Source of the DNA: Lingula anatina
Lineage: Eukaryota > Brachiopoda > Lingulata > Lingulida > Lingulidae
Reading direction: 5' to 3'
Length of the DNA stretch: 64,000 nt
NCBI RefSeq assembly: GCF_001039355.2
Contig: NW_019774770.1
Location: 186,001-250,000 of the forward strand
Below are positions 11,901 to 23,300 of this stretch, one piece after another; within the stretch, counting starts at the first letter, position 1; every line of letters starts with the position of its first letter. Position numbers and translations under genes: made by a program. The notes beneath the pieces were generated by a model. That model was not told the origin of the DNA. It ran no database searches and was given only the letters and a program-made list of their open reading frames with translations.

Positions 11901-13539
11901 CACAAGAATTTCCCTTAGGTTGACATGAAGCAAAATCCCCAATGATTTCTTTTCCACATCTCTTGGTATCCATGGAATCAAATGAAGGTTAAATAATCAT
12001 GACAGATGAGAGTAATACAAAAGCGGACTACTAACTGAGCTGCAGCTGCATCAGTTGGATTATTTTGCTCACCTGTGCAGAAGAGGAATTTGTGATTTCC
12101 TCAGACTTATTCCTCAAGGACTGGACATCTTCTTCTGTGGCTGCTATGCAATCACTGAAATGAAAAAAAAAATACTGGTAATAATCAAGAGACTAAAATA
12201 ATGTGTAATGAGTCTGAGCAAATGTACCCCTNACCCCCTCTCCCCCTTTAAGGTTCCTTCAAACAATAAGGGTATATGACATGAATTCAACCAACCCCAA
12301 AATGCTAATGTTGACATTTTTGCCTGCATTTTAATATTTGTCTTGATTATATATTTTTTTCTTTTTTTCATTTCACAAAAGGCACATATTTATTTAATGC
12401 CAACTAACACTTTTGTCCTCAATTTGATGTTTGGCTGATATAAATTTTCATTTCACAAAAGGCACATATTTTTCAGCTTATCAGGGAAATCCTGGACAGA
12501 CTATGAAAGATTTATGAACAACAGAACCAGGTGTTGGCTCTACATCTCGATCTGCTTTCTTCAAGGTCCATCCACACTTTCAATACAAAATGGGTCTCCA
12601 ACATTTCCTTATTAAAAAAAAAATGACTGGGCCCCAGCCCAGCAAAAAGCCACCTGATTAAAGACTACATCTACATCTATTATTTTGCAAAGGTGACCTT
12701 TTGGTAAACAGGAGACAGACACAATCTGACTAGTACACAATCTAGGAGTAAACAGAATGTTATGGAACCCATTCCATCTTGTCAAGTGTGAACAGATATT
12801 CAGAGAGCCAACCTCAAACTTCATTTTCTAGAGTTCCTCAGGGGACTGGATTAATTTAGCCATGAAAAGGGCCAAAATCAATTTCACAGTGTGACAGACA
12901 ATGGAGGCATTAGACATAATTCCTCTGCACATCATTTCACAAAGGAACTCATTTCCAAGACATGTAAGTCTTAAGAACAGAATTCTGAACATATAATTTC
13001 ACTGCTGTTATTTCATAGATGAAGGAAGAGGTGCAAAATAAAATGAAATAAAATAAAATAAAAGAAATATTTCATTTCACTCTTAGAAAATATTCCACAA
13101 AAGATCTTTCCTCAAAATAAACGTCATGTCCTGTTTAGTTACTAAGACTCAACTTCATAATTAATATGTTTCAAGCAATCTTAAACATAAAAAAATGTCA
13201 CACGATGATACCCTGATATCCATCAATAATATCTTACCGTAGACCTTTTCTGATGCTCTCAAAGATGACAACTGTCCTATTGGGTCTAGGCACTTTTGGC
13301 ATGTTAGGTAGCTTTCGAAAACTCTGACTCAAATTTGTTGTGCTTTTAAAGATATGTTTCCGTTGCAGCCGCGGGCTGCGTAATGTCTCCCCCAGGACAG
13401 GCTGATTGAGCATGCCTGCGAACGAAATGCTCCGTTGTAGATTGCTGTCTGCCATCTTGTGGTGCGAGTCGTTTAATGCCATCACACTACCATAGTGCTT
13501 GTCGCGTTCATTTATCTTCAAATACATTGGTTATCGATG
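66..13539 (-). CDS. RIPOR: RIPOR/FAM65 family Rho-interacting polarity regulator (3' end outside window)
   Basis: RIPOR proteins bind RhoA-type GTPases and hold back their signalling during cell polarization, migration and, for RIPOR2, hair-bundle organisation (family knowledge). I assembled 17 exons by GT-AG sites and phase, in transcript order: 13539-13238, 12154-12073, 10778-10755, 9618-9565, 8360-8217, 7574-7511, 6955-6786, 6233-6085, 5476-5332, 5056-4385, 3348-3215, 2862-2634, 2401-2269, 1386-1228, 999-850, 604-455, 196-66. They give 2880 coding bases (960 codons) with no stop. The start is ATG at 13527: an in-frame TAA lies two codons upstream in the same exon, so coding cannot begin earlier. 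ATGs at codons 16 and 25 have better Kozak context and could be used. Order of parts: RSISFAG motif (32-38), helical HR1-like segment (about 97-150), conserved FAM65 N-terminal region (150-325), disordered Ser-rich middle (326-690), HEAT/ARM-like C-terminus (700-960). The last exon in the window ends at a donor (66/65), so the gene continues leftward. Which vertebrate paralog is closest (RIPOR1, 2 or 3) is not decided. Confidence 0.94.
3215..3348 (-). CDS. RIPOR: RIPOR exon 11 (acidic Ser-rich linker)
   Basis: A 134-base exon between a TTTAG acceptor and an AAG|GTACAC donor. It encodes an Arg-Ser stretch (SRSRSPSVHS) followed by an acidic helix (EAFDFLDLEEEGNQED). The latter resembles the family's short acidic FxFL motif before the C-terminal repeats. 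Incoming phase 0 and outgoing phase 2 agree with both neighbours. Confidence 0.88.
4385..5476 (-). CDS. RIPOR: RIPOR exons 9-10: disordered Ser/Pro-rich middle
   Basis: Exon 5476-5332 and the large exon 5056-4385 (672 bases) encode residues about 326-598. Composition is low-complexity, including a run of eight or nine serines near the start of exon 10 and many S/T-P and R-x-x-S sites. The end of exon 10 returns to conserved sequence: a helical stretch with ALNAIKTTLEDYQGQYPALR then LEEQISRLEEML, a short predicted coiled coil conserved in the family. The donor is GCA|GTGAGT. Confidence 0.92.
5251..5318. repeat. (TC)10(AC)24 compound microsatellite
   Basis: Ten TC units then 24 AC units in RIPOR intron 9, only 13 bases past the exon 9 donor (exon ends at 5332). 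On the transcript it reads (GT)n(GA)n. Confidence 0.98.
6085..6955 (-). CDS. RIPOR: RIPOR exons 7-8: conserved beta-rich region
   Basis: Exons 6955-6786 and 6233-6085 encode residues about 220-325. The motif GFARLCPGD followed by a repeated W-K pattern (QKWKAKGKI, QQKWEHG) is nearly diagnostic of RIPOR/FAM65. The second exon carries the LLGEKHCDTKDLFA segment, aligning with the vertebrate L-VGSVTCETKELFA block, and LKLSLIISW, aligning with LNLEITWYP. The fold looks C2-like or beta-sandwich, but this is inference. Confidence 0.93.
7511..12154 (-). CDS. RIPOR: RIPOR exons 2-6: helical HR1-like region
   Basis: Five short exons (12154-12073, 10778-10755, 9618-9565, 8360-8217, 7574-7511) encode residues about 97-219. 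They match the family's N-terminal helical segment, with RYKKRLEFHLAK, a LRLRDGA motif and NMCAIEAQLE, which are close to vertebrate RIPOR. This is the part linked to Rho binding and self-association in the family. Exon 3 is a 24-base microexon encoding AKLHEMDK, required to keep the helix continuous. All junction phases agree (2,0,0,0,0,1). Confidence 0.92.
8692..8747. repeat. (GT)n(GC)n alternating tract
   Basis: A 56-base run of strictly alternating purines and pyrimidines: GT units, then GC units, then ACACGCGCAT. Such sequence readily takes the Z-DNA form. It lies in RIPOR intron 4. Confidence 0.95.
8948..8980. repeat. C9T24 homopolymer pair
   Basis: Nine C then 24 T in RIPOR intron 4. 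A 28-base A-run follows at 9112-9139, so the two runs could pair in the transcript. Confidence 0.9.
12365..12471. repeat. 27-bp direct repeat, 80-bp period
   Basis: TTTTCATTTCACAAAAGGCA plus CATATTT occurs perfectly at 12365-12391 and 12445-12471, in RIPOR intron 1 of the coding part. An ambiguous base (n) lies nearby at 12232. Confidence 0.9.
13238..13539 (-). CDS. RIPOR: RIPOR first coding exon (start codon, SISFAG motif)
   Basis: The exon is entered from a TTTTCCAG acceptor, so at least one non-coding leader exon lies upstream. It reads TAA-CCA-ATG at the start, then a basic N-terminus. The R-S-I-S-F-A-G motif at residues 32-38 corresponds to the RSQSFAG motif near the start of vertebrate RIPOR proteins, a plausible basophilic-kinase/14-3-3 site (inference). 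A basic stretch (K-rich, residues about 60-85) follows. The exon ends in phase 2 at CTACG|GTAAGA. Confidence 0.92.
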
Positions 13540-16500
13540 CTGGAAAATAGAGAAAGACAAAAATCAACCAAGATTAATGCCCTGATTCTAAGCTTATTAT
13601 TTCACAGACGAAAAAAAATGAGGAAAAAATGGAAAGACGTTTTTTGCAATTTGACAATCACAAATGATGTAAATCCAATATAAGTAGCCTTCATGCATAT
13701 TTTCATCGCAGTGGAGATCAGAAATTTAATCTCCAAGCATGACGTTCTGAAGATTATCTGTTATAGAAATCAGTAAACTCTGTGGATTTGGTCAATAATA
13801 GAAATCAGGAAATTTTCCTCAAGTTTTTCTGATAAATATTGCAGTAAAGCAAAATGTAAACAGCAGAATGTAAACATCACATGCTGCGGCTTGCTTTACC
13901 CGTATCTAATACTTAAGGAAGTAAGTAAGAGAGTAATGTGATATATGTATATTCATTACGTGTCTGATACAAAAAGCCAACCACTCATTGTGAAAGCATT
14001 TGGTGGAGTCATGTTACTTTATGTCTGCATGCTCATTTTATTATAATCAATTAAGGTAGCCTATAATTTCCTTTGTCAGCAGTAAACCACACTCTTTTTC
14101 AAGCAATAACCATCCTATGCATTATGTCACTTCATACCATTGAAAAGAAATGGCTACAAAACTTGAACTCATTTCCAGTAGCTAAAAATTTCTAAGTAAA
14201 AAATGTGAAAGTTCACCTGATTCTGATCTCTGCCTACAGCATCAAGAGCCAGATCTATTCTGGGAGCTCTAAGTTGCAAAATACAAGGACTGCCTTTTAT
14301 ATATACATAACAAACTCTGCCTCTTTACCTTAACGACTGCAGTTAGCCCTTGACTCATCAAATGAAACTCACTCACACAGGCTAACTGTTTTAATGTGGC
14401 CTCTTATCATCCAGGCCATAAAATAACGCCCAAGCTATCTTCCCCCTTTTTTTGCATGAATGATAATAATTCTGCAGCATCATTTGATAAAGCTAAATAT
14501 GACATGAGGCATGTACATATGTTGAATGTAATAGGTTCTGCAGCCTTAATGGAGAAGGTCACAACACCCGAGGATTTAAAATACTTGACCATACTGCAGA
14601 AATCAATACTTCACTGCTTTAAAATGGTGTAATTCTATCAATATTTTGATAAACACTCCATGACCGAGACTAATTAACACTTAAAATGGATAAAAATGTT
14701 ATTACTTCACCCATGGGGCTCACTGATTGCTTCAGTAATAAATTCTTAAATGGTAATCCCTTGTCAACTTTTTATGAAGAGCAGTGTTGAATATATATGA
14801 GTCTGGGCCATTTCACAAAAACTTTCATTTATTCATTTATGTTTTTATCTCTCTAACTGAACTTTTCCTTATGTCTTTTTAATTTAATTGGTAAATGTGG
14901 TAAACAATTTAAGGAAGGTAAAATGATATCACTGAAGGCAAAAATAATATGTGAAATGGCCTGACATATATTTTCAAATTTATATAAACCATTCTTAATG
15001 AGAAATCATTATTTTATGATACTATCCCCAGAACTTAAAGTTTAGACAGGAGGTATTTCTCTTCAATACTTGATTTGTTTCTAAGAGGAAGAACCAACTT
15101 ATAACCAAGTAACTTAGTATTACTAGTAAATATTTGGTAGAAACACAGATACTTCAACCTGCTTTAATAATATTTTCCAAATTCATACCAAAACAAATAT
15201 AAGTCTTGAAATAAAATTACCTGTTCAAAGCTAATTAGACAATGAATTGAACCCATCAATCGATCAGATTTATACAACAGTAGCTTGACAATGGTGACAG
15301 GCATTCTTGTGAATGTATCTTACCTTTGTCACGGTCCAGCACAGTCAACTAAAAATTTCATGCAACTTTCCTTTTACACCACTACCAGGAACATACTCCT
15401 CATATGACAGACACAATGTGAACAAAGCTATGTAAACAACTTCAAATTCCTCAATGTCAATCGAGTGACGTATCTAGATAGATCCTTGGTCAATCCCTTT
15501 CATAACATTGCAATAAATATCTCCATGGCAGAAGCAGCACAGGAGAGAACTGTACAGCACACATCCTTGATGATTAAGAGTGGCTACTCTGTAGGTAAAG
15601 TACAGTAATTAAATCACAAAATCCTTATGGCAGTCCAGGAAGTGTTTCCCTCTATGGCTCAAGAATGTGTGCCCGACCCCTCACTAACCATGTAATAATA
15701 CCCATATCTCAGGTGATAAAGGGTGTTAGAGGAGAGAATAAGGTACACTGATGGTTACCAATGTGGCAGACGTGTAATTAGTGCAATTAAGAGTCTGGGC
15801 TGAAGGTCATAGGTCAGATTCCGTAACCCCATACCTTTAGGTCAGATAGCCTTTGTGAGTACACCAAAGGTGTGTGTCAAGAGCCTTAAAAGTTCAGTAG
15901 AATACCATATTTTATGGGGATATTTCTACTCCTTAAAATCAATGTAATACATACAGAAGTGGGCAATCAAAATTCCCTTTATAACACTTGATGGTTATTT
16001 AGCTTCGAGTAACTATTGGATCTTTACATAAAATAGTTTGAAGGTCAATCTGTCTCCAAATATTACGAAACCCGACCTATCTGATTATGAAAAAACATGC
16101 TGTGAAATCCAATAGACGTTGAGGGAAAATTCATTATTAATCTTAAAAGCCATCTACCTTTGACAGTTAAACCTGGTAGATAGCAGAGTCATAAGCCACA
16201 TATTTCCTACTTTCCCTGATATATGATAAATGTTGCTATTTATAATTCTGAGTTATTCTCATTCATTTAAATAGCCCAACTTTCTCTAAAGGAAGCTCTC
16301 TCAAAGGGCCAGAGGAAGTTTCACAAAAGCCCTATTCAGTAAAAAATAAATTAGTCACATTTTGACCCAGGCTAAATCTGTATTAGTCCACTTAAAATCA
16401 GGATATATGAGGCCAGTTACACAAAGTAGCCTCATTATTTGGATCAATAAAATTTATTAATAGCCACATTTCTAGGCACCACAATAGATTTATCCTGGGA

Positions 16501-19259
16501 TAAAGTTGACCAAAATGTTCTCTCCTAAACTTTGGACCAACTAAGGTTCTTTTGTGAAACTAGGCCTGCATCTTAGCCTGAAAACTTTTGTGCTAAGGTG
16601 AACATTTAATCCAATAATAAGATAATCCCCATAGTTAATCCAGAGTGCTAGGTTACCTGAAAACTGCACATTGAACAACAGGTGGGCAATGAAACATTGA
16701 TGTCCCACAGAAGTTACCACATTGAACAGCAACATAACTGTACCAGGTTATTCAGCATCCACTTTCATAACATCTAACATGTACTAATGAGGCCCTAGAC
16801 TGGGTGGTCAATATTTAATGAGCTTGAAGCCATGAATCGACCAATACACCAATACCGACCAACTTGTAGTCCGTGTATTCCTGGCTACTGGGCTGCGGCA
16901 CCTGCAAACTATTTCTACCTGTTGCGATAACTGCTGCAGACTGTCAAACCCGTGAAGATATCCTCTGCATCATGTGCACTCCGAGCTTCCACAAGATAAG
17001 ACTAGTAACAGATTCAGAGAATCCAGCAACTTTCAGGAAATCAAGCGATATTATACACTAGAAATAAACCCTCCACATGCTTAATTACATGAACACATGA
17101 AATATCAAAAATAGCTCATCTGGGTAATTATGAGCACTAATGGGTATCGCAGGCTCTGAAAAAAGATCACCAAAGATCAGGCCACTTTGCAATGTCTGCA
17201 ATGATAGGTCTACCACAATCCAGGCCACAAGAATCTTGGAGCCAGATATAACAGGAAAAAAAATCAGTCATTAATTTTGATCATGCCCACAAACTTCCTC
17301 AAGCATTAATCTAAAACATGATATTTTGTACTTGAAATATAAGAAATGAAATATTCTAAGGGTGCTCATCACAAAATGTAAGTAAATATATTTTACTGTC
17401 TATGTCTACAGTGTGTGTTTTGTGTGTGTGTGCGCGCGTGTGTGTGGGGGGGGAGGAGGGGAGAGAAGACGTAAGCCAAACACTTCAGCTTAAACCAATG
17501 CCAACAATTTACCTGGGGAGAAACCTCACTGGGGTCAGCAGTATTTAACCCAGTGGGTGATATAGGAAAAGATCATCTTATCTTAAATGCCCACCTGTAC
17601 ACCAGCACCAAACACTACACACTCAGTGGGATTAGCCTTTACTTAGCACATGTATCTAGGAGCTTGCATATAGAAAGACTGGCATAACCCATTCCTGTAA
17701 CCACACAACAAACCCCACTGAAAATATGGACTTTGTTCTTCTTTTAATAGCTCTGTTCTAACACACAGAGGACTGCCACACACACACTGCACAATATGTC
17801 CTATTGTACGTTCCTCTCCACCATAATCTCACAATAGTTGGGCATTATAATCTTATTGATTCCCAGAATAGAAATGGTGTATCTTCATAAGTGAGTGGTG
17901 CCATGATGGAGCAAATTCCCTACCTGATCAATCTTTCCCATCAGACAATTTACATAGTATAAACTGACCCTGGCACTGGCTGTTTGTGGGGACTGCAGCT
18001 TCCCATTATCTTGTCACTTTGGATTTATTCTCTTGAAATTGGTTTTCACTATCCTTACAACCTGGAAACTCAAATTAGCTCAAAATGACAACTTCCTGAA
18101 AAGATGCTCCTGTGAATTATGGTAACCAATAATTGATTTGATGCTGTGAATTGCCCATCATTGGATTGCTACAACTTATGAATAGGACACAAATAACAAT
18201 ATATCTGCAACCCATCAGGCTTTTCACTTACTAATCACTTGGAAGTCTTTCATCTAGAAATTGGTTTCACAATGGTAATAATTTGTCCCTATCTTTTTAC
18301 ACTAAAAACTTGCAACATCTTGATCTGAACTTCATTGTTAAGTATCTGCAAGCAACTCCATTCCGTCTCTGCAAGTGTGACACCTGCTTGAATTGTATCA
18401 CTATACAATGAACACTTTAAATAATTGTTTGTGACATATCAATATCTTGTCTCCCAGAATTTCTAGTTTTCTGATACTTGTTACAGTGAAGAGTGGCCCT
18501 CAAAAAGATTGTAACCTCTCATCAACTCGTCAGAGCTGTGACAGGACCACATGCTCCAAACAATACCCACTGACAAACTGCACAAAGTAATAATTGTTAG
18601 TAACCTATCACTTCTAATCACAGTGAACTCACCCCATTCCCGACATGAGCAGGCTACAAATGAGACCAGACAACAGTAGCTTATAGTATCTCACCATCTT
18701 GCCATCTTCAATTTTCCTTTGTGTCTCCTCAGTATATGTCAAGGCATATTTCCAAGGAACTTGTGACGGGTTAACTTGGTGCACCATATGATTACAATTA
18801 TTTTAACTCAGGAAGACATCTTATCCCTCTACTTCCCTGCACACCACCAATGTAATATTCAAGTAAGATAGCCAATATTGGGTTCCCACTTTCGCAAATT
18901 GTAACCACACAGTCTGCTGATTAAGTAGGCACACAAAGTCACATTATCACGACTTGACTGAAAATGAGACCAGAGTCCAGACCATTTAGTAGAAGTCTGG
19001 TCTCAATAAAATATGTCTGGCTGTGTTTCTAGTTCAGAGGAAACAGATAAGAATGCTGCAACAAATTAAAAATTACCCCCCCCCCTCCCCAAACATCTCA
19101 TTTGAAAAGAAAAAAAATCAAAAAGCTAATCTCTATCAAGTACTTGTTCTATGGAAACTACCAAAACTCCACAAGGCCAGACCAGTAATTACAAGACACC
19201 AACTTGAATACTGTCCAAATCCCTGTCCAAGGATAGTACAGATGATTGTTGGATAACAT
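13540..19259. other. Non-coding DNA, probably RIPOR intron 1
   Basis: AT-rich single-copy-looking DNA. It contains a possible tRNA-derived SINE (about 15755-15895), a 12-bp inverted repeat about 240 bases apart (16318-16560), a TG/CG alternating tract then a G-run (17421-17454), and a small hairpin with GAGACCAGA arms (about 18966-19006). ORFs present are short and unrelated to known families. Confidence 0.5.
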
Positions 19260-19262
19260 TTA

Positions 19263-19815
19263 TACCCCGTTCACACTACAGTTGCCAAAATGCGCATTTC
19301 TATAATTCGGATTTTTCGTAAGGAATCCAATTCGGTATTGCGTTCACACTCGCTAAGCGAATCCAACTCCCACGTTGAAAATTTCAGGTTTAACTTCCTG
19401 TTTTGAACACTCGCGCATGCGCCGCACAGGAAATCTTAAAATATCAACAAATATTTGTGACGACAAATGCAACTCAAAAGACATTCCAGCATTCTTGAGA
19501 AGTATAAGGTGGCAAAATAAGTTTGTTTCCTCATGTTGTAGTGAGTGGTGACCTCCAAATACGTTTGGTGCAATCGCTAAAGTAATAAACCAGCGTTCAT
19601 AGATACCCGCACTTATCTGCACACATGCGCAGTAAGATCTGTACAGGTGTCGATTCCGGTAAGTTATCCGGATCGCGCTTAGAAATCCACCTCGCTTGCA
19701 GGATTTTGAAAATGCGCATTTTCAAAATCCTCTTGCGTTCACACTACTGCATTTATTCGAATTGTGACCTAATTCGCAACTTATCCGGATAACTGAGCGT
19801 AGTGTGAACGGGGTA
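19263..19815. mobile_element. PIF/Harbinger-like MITE, 553 bp
   Basis: The element starts and ends with a perfect 17-bp terminal inverted repeat, TACCCCGTTCACACTAC (19263-19279 and the complement at 19799-19815), and is flanked by TTA on both sides (19260-19262, 19816-19818). A 3-bp TWA duplication is the mark of PIF/Harbinger. Inside, GCGTTCACACT recurs near both ends, and there is a perfect 30-bp palindrome at 19701-19730 (GGATTTTGAAAATGC plus its complement). It is CpG-richer than its surroundings and has no transposase ORF, so it is non-autonomous. Confidence 0.8.
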
Positions 19816-19901
19816 TTAGTCTAGTCAAACCCTTGTTATGATAAAGAAGCCTAGACCACCACAGAACTTAAACCTTACATAACAAGTCTAGTCAGTACTA
19901 A

Positions 19902-20082
19902 GGCTTCGTTCACATGCAAAGTCTATTTTCTAAAAATCTATCTTCTTAAAGTAACTTATAGTAACTGGCTCGCGCTGCCAGTAATTACGCCGCGGGATAT
20001 TCAGGGCACAGACCGTGATCATAAGACATACCACAAATAGAAAATAGAATTTAGAAAATAGACATTGCATGTGAATGAAGCC
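19902..20082. mobile_element. Second TWA-flanked MITE, 181 bp
   Basis: Terminal inverted repeats of 33 bp (19902-19934 and 20050-20082) begin GGCTTCRTTCACATGCAA and differ at only two positions. TAA flanks both ends (19899-19901, 20083-20085), again a Harbinger-type target duplication. The TTCACA after the first bases echoes the 553-bp element. No coding capacity. Confidence 0.75.
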
Positions 20083-20086
20083 TAAG

Positions 20087-20336
20087 ACTAGGTTCCCAGC
20101 CCTAGATTGATCTAACAGGATCGGTCCATTTCCATGGGGTTTCTCACTAAATTGCTTTCAGCTTAAGTGACTTAGTTGTCTGGGACACCTACCAAAGCTG
20201 CTACACGACAGTTAATTAAGTACCCCCTATCAGCTTCAGTAGGGGTAACAGGCATCTAAGCCACTTAAGTTAATTGCAATTAAGTGAGAATCCCCTTGGA
20301 GATAGTTCAATCCAAAGTAAGTATGGGAATGGTCTC
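20087..20336. mobile_element. Foldback element adjoining the second MITE
   Basis: Two 72-base arms, 20132-20203 and 20228-20299, are reverse complements without gaps and with about 16 mismatches, around a 24-base spacer. Weaker inverted similarity continues outward to TTCCCA (left) and TGGGAA (right). CTAAG occurs at both outer edges (20082-20086, 20336-20340) and may be a duplication, overlapping the neighbour's TAA. An old hairpin-type MITE is likely. Confidence 0.55.
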
Positions 20337-20340
20337 TAAG

Positions 20341-23300
20341 ATCATAACAAGTCAATCTGACCAGCACTGACACAGACTTCAGTTGGGATGAAAGTACACC
20401 TGTCTTTGTAGGCCAGTCTGTCAGTCATTGTCAGGCCAGCCTGGACGAAACCAGTGCCCATTTTATCATTATGTATCATGATACAGTCTAGTCTGTGCCA
20501 CACCAATGCAACACATCACACCATCAATAATGTCCTTTATACCCAACCTGCTGTCCATTGTTTGCTGGACACTGATGACCGCTGGTCTCCTCATGCACCA
20601 GACCCATAATAGTTAGTCCTGCTGGGAGTTCAAGTGACAACGATGGGTGAGAATGACATTTATAATCTGACAGCTAATAGATTCCATGACAGGTAAATAA
20701 CTGAGACACCTGCAATGATACCTATCCTGTGTAGTTCTTCTTACCTGGTAACTTTCTATTCAAGTATTGATTGATGAATTTTGGACTTGTGTACAACCTA
20801 ATTCTGACAATATCATCAACACCTGATGGAACAGACTCTCCAATAATGCCAACTGTAACTGTAGGTTTTCTCAATATGATACAATGGCTGTCTGGGCTCT
20901 GTTTATCAACCAGCTCTTACAGCCTTACTTGTTGAAATTAAACTGGTGAATAACTATGGAATACCTACAAAGTAAACACCCCACCCACTGGGAACTGATA
21001 CAGGTCCTGTTGTCCAGAAGTCGTGTCCAATATCACTATTGTGTAGACACACACATACATATACAAACTCTCTTTCTAATAATGTGACTCACCCTCATGT
21101 ACCCGTCCACTACTACCTTCAGCCTAACCTAAAGAGCTAACATTCACTAATCCATACCAGTGATTAAACCCTGGTGACGTAATGACACCAAGTCAGGAAT
21201 CACAAAAGCAATTAAAATGACATCTAATTAACATCAAAATGGATTCCTGTCATGTTTTGGTAAAGACTCACTGCCGACCACAGGTAACTTCAATGAAATA
21301 TGTAAATAGACTTACCTGACCTAAATACCAAATACACAGAACTCATTAGAGATAACTGCTTGTAATGTTAACACTTGCGTAATATCACTTTTAAATCTTT
21401 CATCTACTTCGTCATTAATAAACGCCACCTCCACTTTTCACAGGCAACTTTGTACCTTCTTTTTCATGAATTGTCCTTACAAAAACACCAAAGAACAACA
21501 TCAACATTCCTTGTGTTTGCTTAACTGTATGCACTTTATTGAACTATTCAATAATCAATCACTTTTGTGACCAATGGTGCACTTAACTTTTCATACGTGC
21601 TGACACAGCTGCCCTTGCAACATTTAAAAGCCGCCATTAAAATATATATGTGGCAATTATGCCATATCTTTAATATATCTGTATACCATGAATACATAAC
21701 ATACCCAGCCTCCAGTAAAATATATATAAAGCCATTAAATGCCAAACAATGCTGTGGGCCTTTTATGCATATGTATTAATGGATTGAACATCAAGGTAAC
21801 ATAAAGGCTTGATTAAATGCTGGTATAAATTCATTCAAATAAGCACATTTACCCTGAACATTACATTATCATACTGAAATTTTTCCAGTGCATGGATATG
21901 ACATTGGTTTCATTGATTTGTAGAAAGCTGACCTCAAGTTGAGGAAGAAAGAGGGTCACAAGTCTCTATGACGCATCCTTTCCTTTCAAACTCTGTAAGG
22001 AGATCAATGGACAACCTCACTCAACTAAGGATTCCATTTTCAAAAGTGATTTTCATTTCCCAATGATGAAATAACTTTTTCTCCTAATAAACCTAAATAT
22101 GACAGCAAAGTCCATTCAGCCATATGGGAGATTCACATTTCAACTTTCATTGCTTATTTATGTAGTCATGGAAAACAGCACATTATAATAGTTACTACAA
22201 CTGGTATTTCCTGTTATTTTTTCAACTGAACATAACACACTCTTCCATTTAGTTTTTGTCATGTAAACTTACTCCAACTGCAGCTGTTGACGGGTTTCCT
22301 GCCAGACAAATTATAACACTCCACCACGCCATCAGTACTGAAAGTGCCTCCAAACCCATCCACAAAAACCACCTTACAAACCTTAATTAAATTCCCAAAT
22401 ACTGTTCCAAGACGAGTGCAGCTTTTCCGTCAACTGAGCTGAACATTGATCGAAGGCACAAAGATGTTTTTTCAAACACCAGAAAGCCAAAGCTGGACTA
22501 TAGCTGCAAGCTCCGTGCTAGCTGCTGCTGCTGCTGCTGCTGCCATGGCCATTAGCATAAGCCCAGTGGATGAGTCACGACCCAAGACCTTTCCAGTCCT
22601 GGTGCAGAGATGACATTCCAAAATAATTGCTATCCCTGGAGCTACTTGGAGTCTTCACTGCCTGACAAATGATTAAGCTCACATGCAGATGGCAGGAGAC
22701 AAACGAGTGGCAGACATACATATATACATACAGCTGCTCAACATAAAAAGAAAATGCTGATTATTGCCCTTCCTTTTTGCTTGCAAGTTCACTTAAAGTT
22801 ACAAAGATTTGTTGTTGTCAAAGCAGCCTTCAGAAACATGAGCAAACTTTGAAGGACAAGGTTGATATCTTTTATTGTATCTTCTCCAGTCAGAGTGGAG
22901 ACATACCTGAACGTATACATGATGTCTTCTTATCTGATCATAAACTAAAGAATATTTGCAACCCTACTCCAGTTATTTCATTTTACAACCCATAATATAC
23001 CGAGTGCAGGTGGCAATTTGCGTCGCATTTGGGACTCCGTAAAATAACAAAGCTTGTTTTCTGCTAGACAAATGTTACTTTGGAAAATATCATTATCATT
23101 AAATTGTTTTACTAAGTTGAACTTCAGTCAAAATAAAAGAAAAACACCCATCTGGTTAAACATTTCTAGGGACACATTTTCTTCTGGTTCTTGGTTCTTA
23201 TGAACTGATTTTATGACTGAATGTCCATTCTCCTCTGGGGTCAAAAGGTTTGCATTAAGAGGAGATGCCTTATCTCCCTGAGTGAAGCAGACGCCCAACT

